Below are positions 7,828 to 16,370 of a stretch of DNA of 64,000 nucleotides, in pieces. The translations under genes were made by a program, and so were the position numbers. Source of the stretch: Rhodanobacter sp. AS-Z3 (GTDB taxonomy: Bacteria; Pseudomonadota; Gammaproteobacteria; Xanthomonadales; Rhodanobacteraceae); contig NZ_CP119392.1 in assembly GCF_029224025.1 (NCBI RefSeq), positions 3,557,001 to 3,621,000 of the forward strand, in the 5' to 3' direction. A model generated the notes under the pieces. That model was not told the origin of the DNA. It ran no database searches and saw only the letters and a list, made by a program, of their open reading frames with translations. Within the stretch, counting starts at the first letter, position 1, and the number at the start of each line of letters is the position of its first letter.

Positions 7828-9170
7828 GATTCGTCCATGATAGCGGCTGTCGGCTCGGCCGAGGTCGGTACGTACGCATACCAGTCGATGCGGCGGGTCA
7901 GATACATCATCAGCGCAACCATGGCCAGCAGCACCAGGGCGCCGATCAACAAGGCGTATTGTTCCGCCGCGATAAGTCCGTAAAGCATGGCGTAGATCAG
8001 CCCCAACACCCCGCCAAGCAGTAATCCCGAGCGTTTCGCACGCAGCACGGCCATCGCGTAGCCACCGACCAGCACCGCGACTGAAAACGCTGCCAGTGCG
8101 TAAGCCGGGCCGAAGCCGATCTGCTCGGACAGCGCCAGCAACACCACGTAGAACGTTGCCAGCGCCGCGCCCACCAGCAGGTACTGCACCGGATGCACAC
8201 GCAGCCGCTTGAGCACCTCGAACAGGAAGAACGCCATGAAGGTCATTGCGATAAACAGCAGCCCGTATTTGCCGGCACGCACATTGCGCTGGTAGACATC
8301 CACCGGCTGATACAACTGCACGCCGAAGGTTGACGCCTGCAATGCCGACTTCATGTTGTCGGCTTCGCTCCAGTGTTGACCGTAACTGCGATTGAGATCC
8401 AGCAAATGCCAGCGCGCGCTGAAACCGTTCGCGTCGATGCTGTGTTCCAGCGGCAGCGCCGCGCCGACAAAGCTGGGATCGCGCCACGGCGCACGCATCG
8501 TCACCTCGGTACTGCGCGCCAGCGGCAACAATTGCAGGGCTTCGGTACCGGCCAGCTTCAGGCTGATCTGCACATCGATAGGCTGGCTACCCAAGGCATC
8601 CAGATTGATCGGCACCACCACGGTGGGCGACCCACCGAGTCGATCCGCCGACGACTCGAAGCGCGTCGGCACACCGTTGACGCGCAACTCGGAAATTTCC
8701 TGCAGACCGCGCAGATCACCTACCGGCAAGCGCAATTCAGCCTTGCCACCCTGCCATGGCGCATCGCTGGCCTGGCGATAACTGGCGAGGTCCTCCGCGC
8801 GAAACTGGGCAGCCAGTTTCACCGTGGCGACAAACACCGGCGCGCTGTAGATGCCGTAGCCCCGCGTGGTCACCGCCATGGCCACGTCCAGCTTCAGTGC
8901 CTCGGCCAGCACACTCTCGCTGCCTTCCTGCCAGCGTGTTGCGCCCTGCCCTTCGACCGTCACCTGTCGCAGCGTTGGCACCACCAGCACCGGTCCACCC
9001 AGCACCTGGTTGCCGCCCCAACCCTGCGCAATCTGCTTGATCGCATCACTGCGCAACTGCTGGCGCTCGCTGACCAAACCGCTCACCTGCATCAGCGGTA
9101 TCGTCATCAACAACGCCAGCACCCCGATGCCAAGCACCTTGGCCGTGACGGTCTGTGTCCATGAACTCAT
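7824..9170 (-). CDS. creD: Cell envelope integrity protein CreD (inner membrane)
   Basis: A 448-residue CreD-family protein. It has one N-terminal membrane segment (KVLGIGVLALLMTIPLMQV), a periplasmic domain of about 270 residues with GGPVLVVPTL and SDAPWQGGKAELRLPVGDL, and a C-terminal block of five to six hydrophobic helices (YGLLFIAMTFMAFFLFEVLK, then HPVQYLLVGAAL). CreD affects envelope stability and, in some species, beta-lactam response, but its biochemical activity is not known. No creB/creC regulators are nearby. The start at 9170 has GGGGAG 12 bp upstream. Confidence 0.92.
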   Translation of the reverse strand: MSSWTQTVTAKVLGIGVLALLMTIPLMQVSGLVSERQQLRSDAIKQIAQGWGGNQVLGGPVLVVPTLRQVTVEGQGATRWQEGSESVLAEALKLDVAMAVTTRGYGIYSAPVFVATVKLAAQFRAEDLASYRQASDAPWQGGKAELRLPVGDLRGLQEISELRVNGVPTRFESSADRLGGSPTVVVPINLDALGSQPIDVQISLKLAGTEALQLLPLARSTEVTMRAPWRDPSFVGAALPLEHSIDANGFSARWHLLDLNRSYGQHWSEADNMKSALQASTFGVQLYQPVDVYQRNVRAGKYGLLFIAMTFMAFFLFEVLKRLRVHPVQYLLVGAALATFYVVLLALSEQIGFGPAYALAAFSVAVLVGGYAMAVLRAKRSGLLLGGVLGLIYAMLYGLIAAEQYALLIGALVLLAMVALMMYLTRRIDWYAYVPTSAEPTAAIMDES

Positions 9171-9767
9171 GCGCGCGTACTCCCCAAATGGAGCCTGCAT
9201 GAGAACAGCCGCAACGGGCATGTACGCGTCAAGATCTGCCCATTCACGGGCAACGGCGTGGCCTGGGAGAGACGCTGGCGAACCAACTTCCGGCCACCAT
9301 GAACGGCGAGCGACGTGGAGCCATCTATGCAGGTACGCCACCCATTGGCCACCCACCCGTTCGAGCCAGCGGTCCACCCCAATGTCTGCCCCAAAAGTCG
9401 GATCACGGCCTGCCGTAGCTCATGCGCCTCGCAGAGGTGTCGCGACTCTCCATGGCGGCGCGAAGGATGTTTCGGCCCGGGGAGATCAACCGGAGGTACA
9501 CCGTGTCGATGCGCCCAAGGGGCCGCGAACGCAACCCCGGAAGCCTTCGTGGATGAATCATGTCGTGCACAGGCCGCATCGGTCTTCCGCGTGATGTCAT
9601 TCCATGACGCGCGGATCAAACCTGCCCACGGCTTCACATGGAGCCCTTCAAGCCAATAGCTCCTTCCATGGCCTGAAACTTCCCGCCATCGGGGTGGTCA
9701 GCCTTTCGAGATGCTGCTGCCGCTCGCGCATCGCCGTTGCATCGATAGAACTCGACTGGAGATTGGC
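9171..9767. other. Intergenic region between creD and the signal peptidase gene
   Basis: A 597-bp gap between divergent genes. Open frames exist on both strands, but none has a plausible ribosome site together with recognisable sequence. It must hold the promoters of creD and of the signal peptidase gene. No repeat or RNA gene was recognised. Confidence 0.6.
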
Positions 9768-10442
9768 ATGCGCACGCTCATCCGCTTTCTGACCCGCAAC
9801 CGCGGCTTCATCACCTTCATGCTGTGCATGATCATGTTCCGCAGCGCCGTGGCCGACTGGAACGTGGTGCCAACCGGCTCGATGCAACCAACCATCCGCA
9901 TTGGCGACCGCATCCTGGTCGACAAGGTGGCTTACGATATTCGCCTGCCGCTGACTCATGTATCGCTGCTGCATCTGGCCGATCCGCAACGCGGCGAAAT
10001 CGTGGTGCTGGACTCGCACGCCGCCAACGAGCGACTGGTGAAACGCGTCATTGGGATACCGGGTGACGAAGTCGCCATGCGCGGCAACGTGATCTTCATC
10101 AACGGTCATGCCGCCAGTTACGCAGCCAGTAGCTACACCGGCATCCACGACGATCTGCGCGATCCCGCGCACTATCAGACCGAACGCGACGGCACGCTGC
10201 ATCACGCCATTCGCCTGTCCGACCAGCACCCCAGTCCGATCAGCAGCTTCGGGCCAGTGAAGGTGCCGGCGGGCCAATACCTGCTGCTCGGCGACGACCG
10301 CGACAACAGCATGGACTCGCGCTACTTCGGTTTCTTTGCTCGCGATGAAATCGTCGGCCGCGCACGTCGTGTGATCGTTTCACTCGATCCGCAGCAACAC
10401 TGCCTGCCACGCGGGGATCGCTTTGGTAAGGCGCTGGACTGA
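9768..10442 (+). CDS. lepB: Signal peptidase I (LepB/S26 family)
   Basis: A 224-residue inner-membrane serine peptidase that removes signal peptides from exported proteins. The start at 9768 is chosen for CTGGAGATTGGC upstream. One N-terminal membrane segment (RGFITFMLCMIMF) precedes the catalytic boxes: VVPTGSMQPTI with nucleophile Ser, KRVIGIPGDEV with general-base Lys, and LGDDRDNSMDSRYFGFF. It is shorter than E. coli LepB (324 residues), which carries a second membrane segment. It is not beside lepA or rnc, the usual neighbours of the main gene, so it may be a second signal peptidase. Confidence 0.93.
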   Translation: MRTLIRFLTRNRGFITFMLCMIMFRSAVADWNVVPTGSMQPTIRIGDRILVDKVAYDIRLPLTHVSLLHLADPQRGEIVVLDSHAANERLVKRVIGIPGDEVAMRGNVIFINGHAASYAASSYTGIHDDLRDPAHYQTERDGTLHHAIRLSDQHPSPISSFGPVKVPAGQYLLLGDDRDNSMDSRYFGFFARDEIVGRARRVIVSLDPQQHCLPRGDRFGKALD

Positions 10443-10948
10443 CGGGTAAACCGCGCTGTCTCGCATCGCAAAATCGTCGCGGCCAGCCCAGCGTGAACCA
10501 TGCACCGCTTGAGAGCGCTCAGATCGAAGCCGTCTGCGCGCAGGTAATGGTGAGTGTCAGCAGCCGGCCAATTGCGGACATCCGTTCGTTGAACCGAACT
10601 GCCGCATAGCGGACGGTCTCGACCCACTGCTTCACGTCTACCTGCGACTATCCATTGGTGGTCGCTATCCGGCCATGATCTGCCTGGTCGCCGCCTTCTT
10701 CGATCCGCCCCAAAGCTGCCAATGGGCATCCATTCGCAGCGCGGATGCCGTCTCCCATTCTCCTAGACGCCACCGCAACCTGCGATCTTGAATTGCACCT
10801 TGCGCGCGTAACTCTCATTCGGGAGGAAGCTCCATGGACTGTTGGTATCGAGCAATACAGAAGAACCAAGCGCTTACAGTCAAGGTGTGAACGCCAGCGC
10901 CCCTTACGCAGATAGAGATGCAGACCGCCATTCATGGCCTGCCGCTTC
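10443..10948. other. Intergenic region, no intact gene recognised
   Basis: This 506-bp gap lies between the signal peptidase gene and the convergent orphan exported-protein gene. Frames on both strands are short and unlike known proteins. A stretch near 10560-10610 (GGCCAATTGCGGACATCCG) resembles dispersed fragments often seen in gammaproteobacterial intergenic DNA. No terminator with a clear T-tract was found. Confidence 0.5.
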
Positions 10949-11875
10949 CTAAGGTGGTTCTGCCCCAATAGGCTTGATCTTGGACCACAAGTCATAAGCG
11001 CACACACCGTAATTGGATACGGTGTCGTGAAACTCGCCAGCTGGCATGTTATCAGGCACCAATGTGTCCAGTGTTACCACGTTCAAGTATGAGTGAGGTA
11101 AACCTCCCCCAATTGGAGCACCCCAATATGGCTGTATACCCAGCAAAACGGGCATCTGCAATCCATTGTGGTTCCACAACATCATTTGCGAACGTTCGTG
11201 TGGAATCCAAAACCGCAGCCGATGCTGCAACCCAACGTCTTTGTACATTGCGAAATACGGAACACCCACATGGCGCATGAACCTTGGCAAGTTGCTACAG
11301 TTCCTCAAGACGTCCATCTCGACCACTGTGACCTTCGGGCCTTTACCCTGCAATTGCACCTGAGTCGTGTAGAAGCCAACGTCGTGGTCTGCAGCCGCTT
11401 CAGCGACCGCATTCATGAGATCCGGCCAGGGCGGCCCGTCGTTCGCAGGAGGCCCTTGAACGTTGGCCATCCGCATATGTCGGTACATCGCTAACGGGTC
11501 TTTCACCTCAAGCGGCTTCCAATCAATGGTGGTGAAGTGCTTGGTTTTTGAAGAGAGAAGCCGTTCAAACCGAAAATCGCACAGTTGCTTGTCTCCCATC
11601 TTCGGAACACCTGCCACCTTCACCATAGTTAGGAACTGCCGACAAAGGAGTGGGCTGTTGGCGACGATGGTCTTGATGGTGGCCGCACCAGCCGCAGTTG
11701 TGCATAACAAAGCCATCGCGGCGACTATCAAACGTGACCGTGGCGTGGTGACGAGCTTGTGCTCATTCCTCGCATATGTTTTGTGGCTTGTCGGCAATCG
11801 ATCGCTTTGCGCTACTACAAAGAATTTCGCCACACGCATCTGTCGCTTCAGACGGCTAAACAACATCCCTGCCAT
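10949..11875 (-). CDS. Orphan exported protein of unknown function
   Basis: About 308 residues from the ATG at 11875, chosen because GGAGG lies 8 bp upstream; the open frame extends to 11992. I do not recognise the family. A hydrophobic signal-like segment (RLIVAAMALLCTTAAGAAT) sits about 50 residues in rather than at the N-terminus, so either the leader is long or the true start lies further in. The mature part has six cysteines, including a CDFRFERLL segment, and ends with NYGVCAYDLWSKIKPIG. Base composition is visibly less GC-rich than the flanking housekeeping genes and a decayed IS fragment lies just upstream, suggesting horizontal acquisition. Confidence 0.6.
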   Translation of the reverse strand: MAGMLFSRLKRQMRVAKFFVVAQSDRLPTSHKTYARNEHKLVTTPRSRLIVAAMALLCTTAAGAATIKTIVANSPLLCRQFLTMVKVAGVPKMGDKQLCDFRFERLLSSKTKHFTTIDWKPLEVKDPLAMYRHMRMANVQGPPANDGPPWPDLMNAVAEAAADHDVGFYTTQVQLQGKGPKVTVVEMDVLRNCSNLPRFMRHVGVPYFAMYKDVGLQHRLRFWIPHERSQMMLWNHNGLQMPVLLGIQPYWGAPIGGGLPHSYLNVVTLDTLVPDNMPAGEFHDTVSNYGVCAYDLWSKIKPIGAEPP

Positions 11876-12015
11876 AATTCCAGCCTCCAAGCTCATGTCT
11901 AATCCACCACCGTTTCCGGCTTCGCCAGACACGACTGACGCACCATAGTCGGGACGAGCGTGAAGTTGTAGTGTCCTCGTAATTCGATCCACGTGAAAGT
12001 ATATTTTTCGACACG

Positions 12016-12161
12016 ATGGAGTCCTGCATCAAGAAGACGAGGTTCAGCGAGGAACAGTCTGCCGCGATAGTGAAGAACGCCGGGCCGGCACAAGGTCCGA
12101 TGAGAATTGTCGCAAGCACAGGCTCAGCGCGGATGACCAGCATGAGGCTTCGTCTGATGCT
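12016..12161 (+). pseudogene. Decayed IS3-family transposase orfA fragment
   Basis: Starting at ATG 12016, the frame reads KKTRFSEEQSAAIVK, close to the usual start of IS3-family OrfA proteins (KKTRFTEEQIVAIL). About 70 bp later the continuation NCRKHRLS, resembling the family's CRKHGIS, is found in another frame, so at least one frameshift has occurred. Nothing recognisable follows. This is a scar, not an expressed gene; the boundaries are approximate. Confidence 0.55.
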
Positions 12162-12278
12162 TAGCTGTTACAAATCGCAAAGTTCGCTAACGCACCACGC
12201 TTCCCCAGAGCGGACAGTCGTCAACGTCAGCAACGGGTCGGATGCAGTCTTTCGTCACTAGCAACTGCGGCCCCGCAA

Positions 12279-12710
12279 CTACGCCACCAGCGTGCCTTGA
12301 TGAAACACGATCGCCCAGTCGTCGGCAGTGCGCCGCCAGATCGTGCTGCGGCGACTCACGCGTTTGCCCTGCTCCAGCGTATAGGTAAGCAGGTAGGTTT
12401 TCGCACCGAGTTCGCGGCAATGGAAGTCGCGGGTTATCCAGGTGTGTTCGGCGGGGTCGGGAGTGCGATGTTCGAGTACGTGGAGTACGTAAGCGCGGCT
12501 GTAGCGATGACCGGATGCGCCGATTTCCCAGAAGTCTTCAGCGGCCATGCGTTCGAAGTCAGCACGGGTGCTGCCGAATTCGGGGCGATGGAAGATCGGT
12601 TCGCGTCGACGCAATTCTTCCAGCACGGTCAGCAGCTCAGGCGCCGTAACCAGTTCGGGTTCGGCGGGATGTGTTACCTGATCTCGACCACTGTTCGATG
12701 TTCGGCTCAC
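12279..12710 (-). CDS. SnoaL-like/DUF4440 domain protein
   Basis: A 143-residue small cytoplasmic protein. The GTG at 12710 is chosen because ACGGAG lies 7 bp upstream. LLTVLEELRRREPIFHRPEF opens a NTF2-like/SnoaL fold resembling the DUF4440 family, with FWEIGASGHRYSR, YLLTYTLEQG and WRRTADDWAIVFHQGTLV as the usual strands. Function is unknown; related proteins are often annotated as nuclear transport factor 2 family. It starts 31 bp after the VOC gene on the same strand, so the two form a likely two-gene operon. Confidence 0.8.
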   Translation of the reverse strand: MSRTSNSGRDQVTHPAEPELVTAPELLTVLEELRRREPIFHRPEFGSTRADFERMAAEDFWEIGASGHRYSRAYVLHVLEHRTPDPAEHTWITRDFHCRELGAKTYLLTYTLEQGKRVSRRSTIWRRTADDWAIVFHQGTLVA

Positions 12711-12741
12711 GGCATCACTCCGTTGCGACGACGGCAGGCGA

Positions 12742-13110
12742 CTACCCAGGTGGTTGCCATAGCTCGACCCGACTACCGTCGGGATCGGTGATCCAGCCAA
12801 AGCGACCGAACTCGCTTTCATCCATGCGATCGTCCACCGAGACGCCGTCGGCGCGCAGTTGCGCCAGCAGCGCGTCGAGGTCGTCGACGCGGAAGTTGAT
12901 CATGCAGGTTTGCGGGCCGGGGCCAAAGTAGTCGGTATCGGCGGCGAACGGTGACCACAGCGTATAACCGGGGCGTTGTGCGTTTTCGTCGAAACGCACG
13001 CCACCCCAGGCTTCGGCAGTGAGGCCGAGGTGTTTCACATACCACGCGGTGAGCGCAGCGGGATCGCGTGACTTGAAGAAGATGCCGCCCAGTCCGATTG
13101 CCTTGGCCAT
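12742..13110 (-). CDS. VOC-family (glyoxalase/bleomycin-resistance-like) protein
   Basis: A 122-residue vicinal oxygen chelate protein. The two beta-alpha-beta-beta-beta modules are seen as GGIFFKSRDPAALTAWYVKH and MINFRVDDLDALLAQLRADG, ending in WITDPDGSRVELWQPP. That last segment carries the usual metal-ligand Glu. The substrate cannot be told; members include glyoxalases, dioxygenases and drug-binding proteins. It is the first gene of a pair with the SnoaL-like gene. Confidence 0.88.
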   Translation of the reverse strand: MAKAIGLGGIFFKSRDPAALTAWYVKHLGLTAEAWGGVRFDENAQRPGYTLWSPFAADTDYFGPGPQTCMINFRVDDLDALLAQLRADGVSVDDRMDESEFGRFGWITDPDGSRVELWQPPG

Positions 13111-13171
13111 GCTATTGCCTCGCTGTATCCAGCTTCGCGCCGGAGCCCGCTCGCGGGCGATGTCTTATCTC

Positions 13172-13208
13172 TTCCCCGTTCCCCGTTCCCCGTTCCCCGT
13201 TCCCCGTT
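13172..13208. repeat. Tandem heptamer repeat, five copies of TTCCCCG
   Basis: Five perfect head-to-tail copies of TTCCCCG followed by TT, in the 124-bp gap between the VOC gene and the end of the helicase gene. No spacer sequence is present, so it is a microsatellite and not a CRISPR. Copy number could vary between strains. Confidence 0.9.
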
Positions 13209-13234
13209 AAAGAGCATCGCCCGCTAGCGGTCTC

Positions 13235-15190
13235 CTACGGGGAAGAGTCAGCTACGGTCGCATCATCGAAGAAAGCCTGCACATCCGCCAGCTCCCGTGT
13301 GCGCGGCATGGGCGGCACGCTGGCCAGGAACAGTTTGCCGTAGCCTTTGCTGGTGAGCCGTGGATCGCACAACACCAGCACGCCGCGATCGCGCACGTCG
13401 CGAATCAGCCGGCCAGCGCCCTGCTTCAGCGCGATGGCTGCACTGGGCACCTGCCAACCCATGAAGGGGTTGATGCCGGACTGTTCCAGTGCGGCCAGAC
13501 GCGCCATCAACACGGGATCGTCTGGCGCAGCGAACGGCAGCTTGTCGATTACCACCACGCTGAGTGCTTCGCCGACCACATCGACGCCTTCCCAGAAACT
13601 CGCCGCACCGAGCAACACGCCGTGGCCGCTAGCGCGAAATTCTTCCAGCAGCCGCGGGCGTGGCGCAGTGCCCTGCACGAACAGCGGCCACGGCACTTTG
13701 TCTTGCAACAACTCCGCCGCACGACGCAGCGCGCGATGCGAAGTGAACAGCAGGAAGGCGCGGCCTTTCGATGCGTGCAACACCGGCAGCACGGCCTCGA
13801 TCACCTGTTCGGTGTAGTCACGCGCATTCGGGTCGGGCAAACCGGCTGGCAGATAGCAAAGCGCCTGATGCGCATAGTCAAACGGACTTTCCAGACTCAG
13901 CGTCCGTGGTTCTTCAAGGCCGAGCTGACGCGTGAAATGATCGAAGTTGCCCGCCACCGACAAGGTCGCCGAGGTGTGTATCCATGCCGCCTGGGTGCGC
14001 TCGCGCAGGTCGCGCATCGGCGCGGCGAGATCCAGCGGGGTGGCATACAGCGCGAAGCCGCGCGGAAAGGTTTCGTACCAGCGCACGTCCTGGTCACCGT
14101 GCGATTCGACGATGCGTTCCAGTCGATCACTGAACACCTTGGCGCGCTCGTGCAGGTTGCTGAAGCCACGCGAACGCTCGGCCTGCGAAGCCAGCAGCTC
14201 GGTCAAGGTGGCCAACAAATCGCCAAGATCACGTAGTGACGCACGCACCTCGGCACGCTCATCGAGCAGCGTAAACGCGCCGCGTGAAGGCAGCGAGTCC
14301 ATCGCCAGACGCAGTTTGCGCAAGGCGTCCTGCAGTGCTTCGACCGGCTCCAGCAACAGGCCGATCGCGCCGGTGATACCGCTGCACTCGGTCAGCGCAT
14401 CTTGCGTCATATCGGTGAGCTGACGTGCGCTGAGACTTTGCGAAAAGAACTGGCCGGCCAGCTCGGGAATCTGATGCGCCTCGTCGAGGATGAAAGCCGC
14501 CGCGCCGGGAAGGATTTCGCCGAAGCCTTCCTGTTTCAACGCGAGGTCGGCGAACAACAGGTGGTGATTGACCACCACCACGTCGGCCTCCATCGCCTCG
14601 CGGCGCGCCTTGAACACATGGCAGTCGTCGTAGAACGGACACTCCACGCCAAGGCAATTTTCCGCGGTGGAGGTCACCCGCGGCCACAATGAAGACTCCT
14701 CCGGCACCTCGGCCAGCTCCATGCGATCACCACGCCAGGTGCGCGCCGACCATGCGCGGATCGTCGCCAGTTGTGCTGCCTGCACGCGATCGAAACTGGC
14801 GCCTTCGCGCACGGTCTGATCCAGTCGATACAGGCACAGGTAATTGGCGCGACCTTTCAGCAGCGCCGTCTTCAGCCGCGCGTCGAGCACCGAACGCACC
14901 TTCGGCAAGTCACGGAAATACAGTTGATCCTGCAGCGCCTTGGTGCCGGTGGAAATGATCACTTTCTCGCCAGACAACAGTGCGGGAACGAGATAGGCGT
15001 AAGTCTTGCCGGTGCCGGTGCCAGCCTCGGCGACCAGCGTGTCGCGCCCGTCGATCGCTTGCTGCACCGCGCGGGCCATCGTCCGCTGGGCGGCACGCGG
15101 GGCGAAGTTCGGCAGTTCGCGAGCGAACGGCCCCTCGGCACCCAGCAGGTTGCCGATGTCGTCGGACTCGTTGTCATCGAAGTCAGTCAT
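13235..15190 (-). CDS. ATP-dependent DNA helicase, DinG/YoaA (XPD-like) family
   Basis: A 651-residue superfamily-2 5'-3' helicase. Visible elements are Walker A EAGTGTGKTYAYLVPAL, DEAH box FILDEAHQI, four Cys that would bind a 4Fe-4S cluster (NYLCLY, ENCLGVECPFYDDC), motif V/VI GAASFWEGVDVVGEAL and QGAGRLIRDVRDRGV. The length and Fe-S arrangement fit YoaA better than E. coli DinG. Such helicases act in replication-stress repair, unwinding R-loops and forked DNA. The start MTDFDDNESDD at 15190 is preferred over a longer frame to 15442 that lacks family sequence. Confidence 0.93.
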   Translation of the reverse strand: MTDFDDNESDDIGNLLGAEGPFARELPNFAPRAAQRTMARAVQQAIDGRDTLVAEAGTGTGKTYAYLVPALLSGEKVIISTGTKALQDQLYFRDLPKVRSVLDARLKTALLKGRANYLCLYRLDQTVREGASFDRVQAAQLATIRAWSARTWRGDRMELAEVPEESSLWPRVTSTAENCLGVECPFYDDCHVFKARREAMEADVVVVNHHLLFADLALKQEGFGEILPGAAAFILDEAHQIPELAGQFFSQSLSARQLTDMTQDALTECSGITGAIGLLLEPVEALQDALRKLRLAMDSLPSRGAFTLLDERAEVRASLRDLGDLLATLTELLASQAERSRGFSNLHERAKVFSDRLERIVESHGDQDVRWYETFPRGFALYATPLDLAAPMRDLRERTQAAWIHTSATLSVAGNFDHFTRQLGLEEPRTLSLESPFDYAHQALCYLPAGLPDPNARDYTEQVIEAVLPVLHASKGRAFLLFTSHRALRRAAELLQDKVPWPLFVQGTAPRPRLLEEFRASGHGVLLGAASFWEGVDVVGEALSVVVIDKLPFAAPDDPVLMARLAALEQSGINPFMGWQVPSAAIALKQGAGRLIRDVRDRGVLVLCDPRLTSKGYGKLFLASVPPMPRTRELADVQAFFDDATVADSSP

Positions 15191-15305
15191 CCGACAAGTA
15201 TGGCGGAGCGGCGGGGTATGACAAAGCAAGGCGCGGAACCTCCGCGTTGTGGATCGCATCAACTGGCTGCCAATTGTCCGGCGAAGCACTGGAGTATCAC
15301 CGTGA

Positions 15306-15851
15306 GTGTTTGCACCCGAAGTCGCCCCCGCACTTGATCTGGTGGATATCCATGGCCGGCCGATCACCCTGCACCACGATGGACGACTCACCCTGCTCTC
15401 GTTCTTCCGCGATGCGGCTTGCCCCTTCTGCAACTTTCGCATCTACGAACTCACCGGCCGTCATGCGGAGCTGGCCGCGCGTGGACTGGATATCGTTGCC
15501 GTGTTCAGCGCCACGCAAGCGGAAGTTCTGCGCTTCGCCGGCCAGCGACCGCGACCGTTCCCGTTGGCGGCTGACCCCAACTCGGTCGCGCACCAGATCT
15601 ACGGCATTGAGCGTTCGCTATGGCGCAAGCTGAAGGCCATTGTGACGCGTGTGCCGACCTTGCTGCGCGGCATGCGTCTGGTCGGACTGGCGGGGCTCAA
15701 CACCGGCAATTTGATGCCCGCCGACTTCCTCATCGACGGACATGGCCGCATTGTCGAGGCGTATTACGGGCGTGACGCCGGCGACCGCATGCCACTGGAA
15801 CACGTCGAACGATTGCTGTCGGAAGTCCCGTCACGCAAGACTTCCAGATAG
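15306..15851 (+). CDS. Peroxiredoxin-like (AhpC/TSA, thioredoxin-fold) protein
   Basis: A 181-residue thioredoxin-fold protein from a GTG start. APALDLVDIHGRPITLH and LTLLSFFRDAACPFCNFRIY give the peroxiredoxin-like fold with a CPFC motif in place of the classical peroxidatic PxxxTxxC. It therefore resembles thioredoxin-like or AhpC/TSA-family proteins of uncertain activity (disulfide reductase or peroxidase). FLIDGHGRIVEAYYGRDAGD near the C-terminus is typical of that family. No signal peptide is seen, so it is cytoplasmic. The GTG lies 13 bp after GGAG, a long spacing, so the exact start is uncertain. Confidence 0.82.
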   Translation: MFAPEVAPALDLVDIHGRPITLHHDGRLTLLSFFRDAACPFCNFRIYELTGRHAELAARGLDIVAVFSATQAEVLRFAGQRPRPFPLAADPNSVAHQIYGIERSLWRKLKAIVTRVPTLLRGMRLVGLAGLNTGNLMPADFLIDGHGRIVEAYYGRDAGDRMPLEHVERLLSEVPSRKTSR

Positions 15852-15922
15852 CGAGGCGTTCCACTGGCAACGTCCCGAACAATCGTTCACCATGCAATCA
15901 CCGCCAACGGGGAATACGTGCA

Positions 15923-16312
15923 ATGACCACTGAACTGAGCATGCTGTTGTGGAGCGTAGTGCTGGGCCTGGTGCAGATTGCACTCGCCGCGACCGGGTCG
16001 GTGAGCCAGCGCGGCCTGAGCTGGGCTGCGGGCGCTCGTGATGGCGTGGCCAAACCGTTGACTGGCATTCCCGCGCGACTGTTTCGTGCCTGCAACAACT
16101 TCCTCGAAACCTTTCCGCTATTTGCCGTGGCCGTCTTGCTCGCCTTCGTGCTGCAGCGGCATGACAGCATGACCCTGCTGGGCGCGCAGCTGTATTTCTG
16201 GGGGCGCCTGGCGTATGTGCCGGTGTATGCCGCTGGCATTCCCTATCTGCGCACGCTGGTCTGGGCGGCAAGCATCGTCGGCATCGTGCTGATCCTGGCA
16301 GCGTTGTTCTGA
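15923..16312 (+). CDS. MAPEG-family membrane protein
   Basis: A 129-residue four-helix inner-membrane protein of the MAPEG superfamily (membrane-associated proteins in eicosanoid and glutathione metabolism). It has four hydrophobic segments and the family's central RLFRACNNFLETFPLFAVAV and YFWGRLAYVPVYAAGIPYLR motifs. Bacterial members are mostly of unknown function; some act on glutathione. It stands 71 bp after the peroxiredoxin-like gene in the same direction, hinting at a shared redox role. Confidence 0.88.
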   Translation: MTTELSMLLWSVVLGLVQIALAATGSVSQRGLSWAAGARDGVAKPLTGIPARLFRACNNFLETFPLFAVAVLLAFVLQRHDSMTLLGAQLYFWGRLAYVPVYAAGIPYLRTLVWAASIVGIVLILAALF

Positions 16313-16370
16313 TTTGCTGCCGCGTTGCTGTCGCCAGAGGGCTACACGATGCACTCCCCCGGCGACTGCT

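Noticed and set aside
7828..8487. In-frame upstream extension of tsaB
   Set aside because: It lies wholly inside creD, and the family start MNLLAIETATE is at 7827 with ATGA coupling.
12162..12261. Continuation of the IS3 orfA fragment as a real 81-residue protein
   Set aside because: Past the second OrfA-like segment the translation matches nothing and the OrfA likeness is already split between frames.
13172..13208. Possible CRISPR
   Set aside because: Contiguous 7-base repeats with no spacers; a microsatellite.
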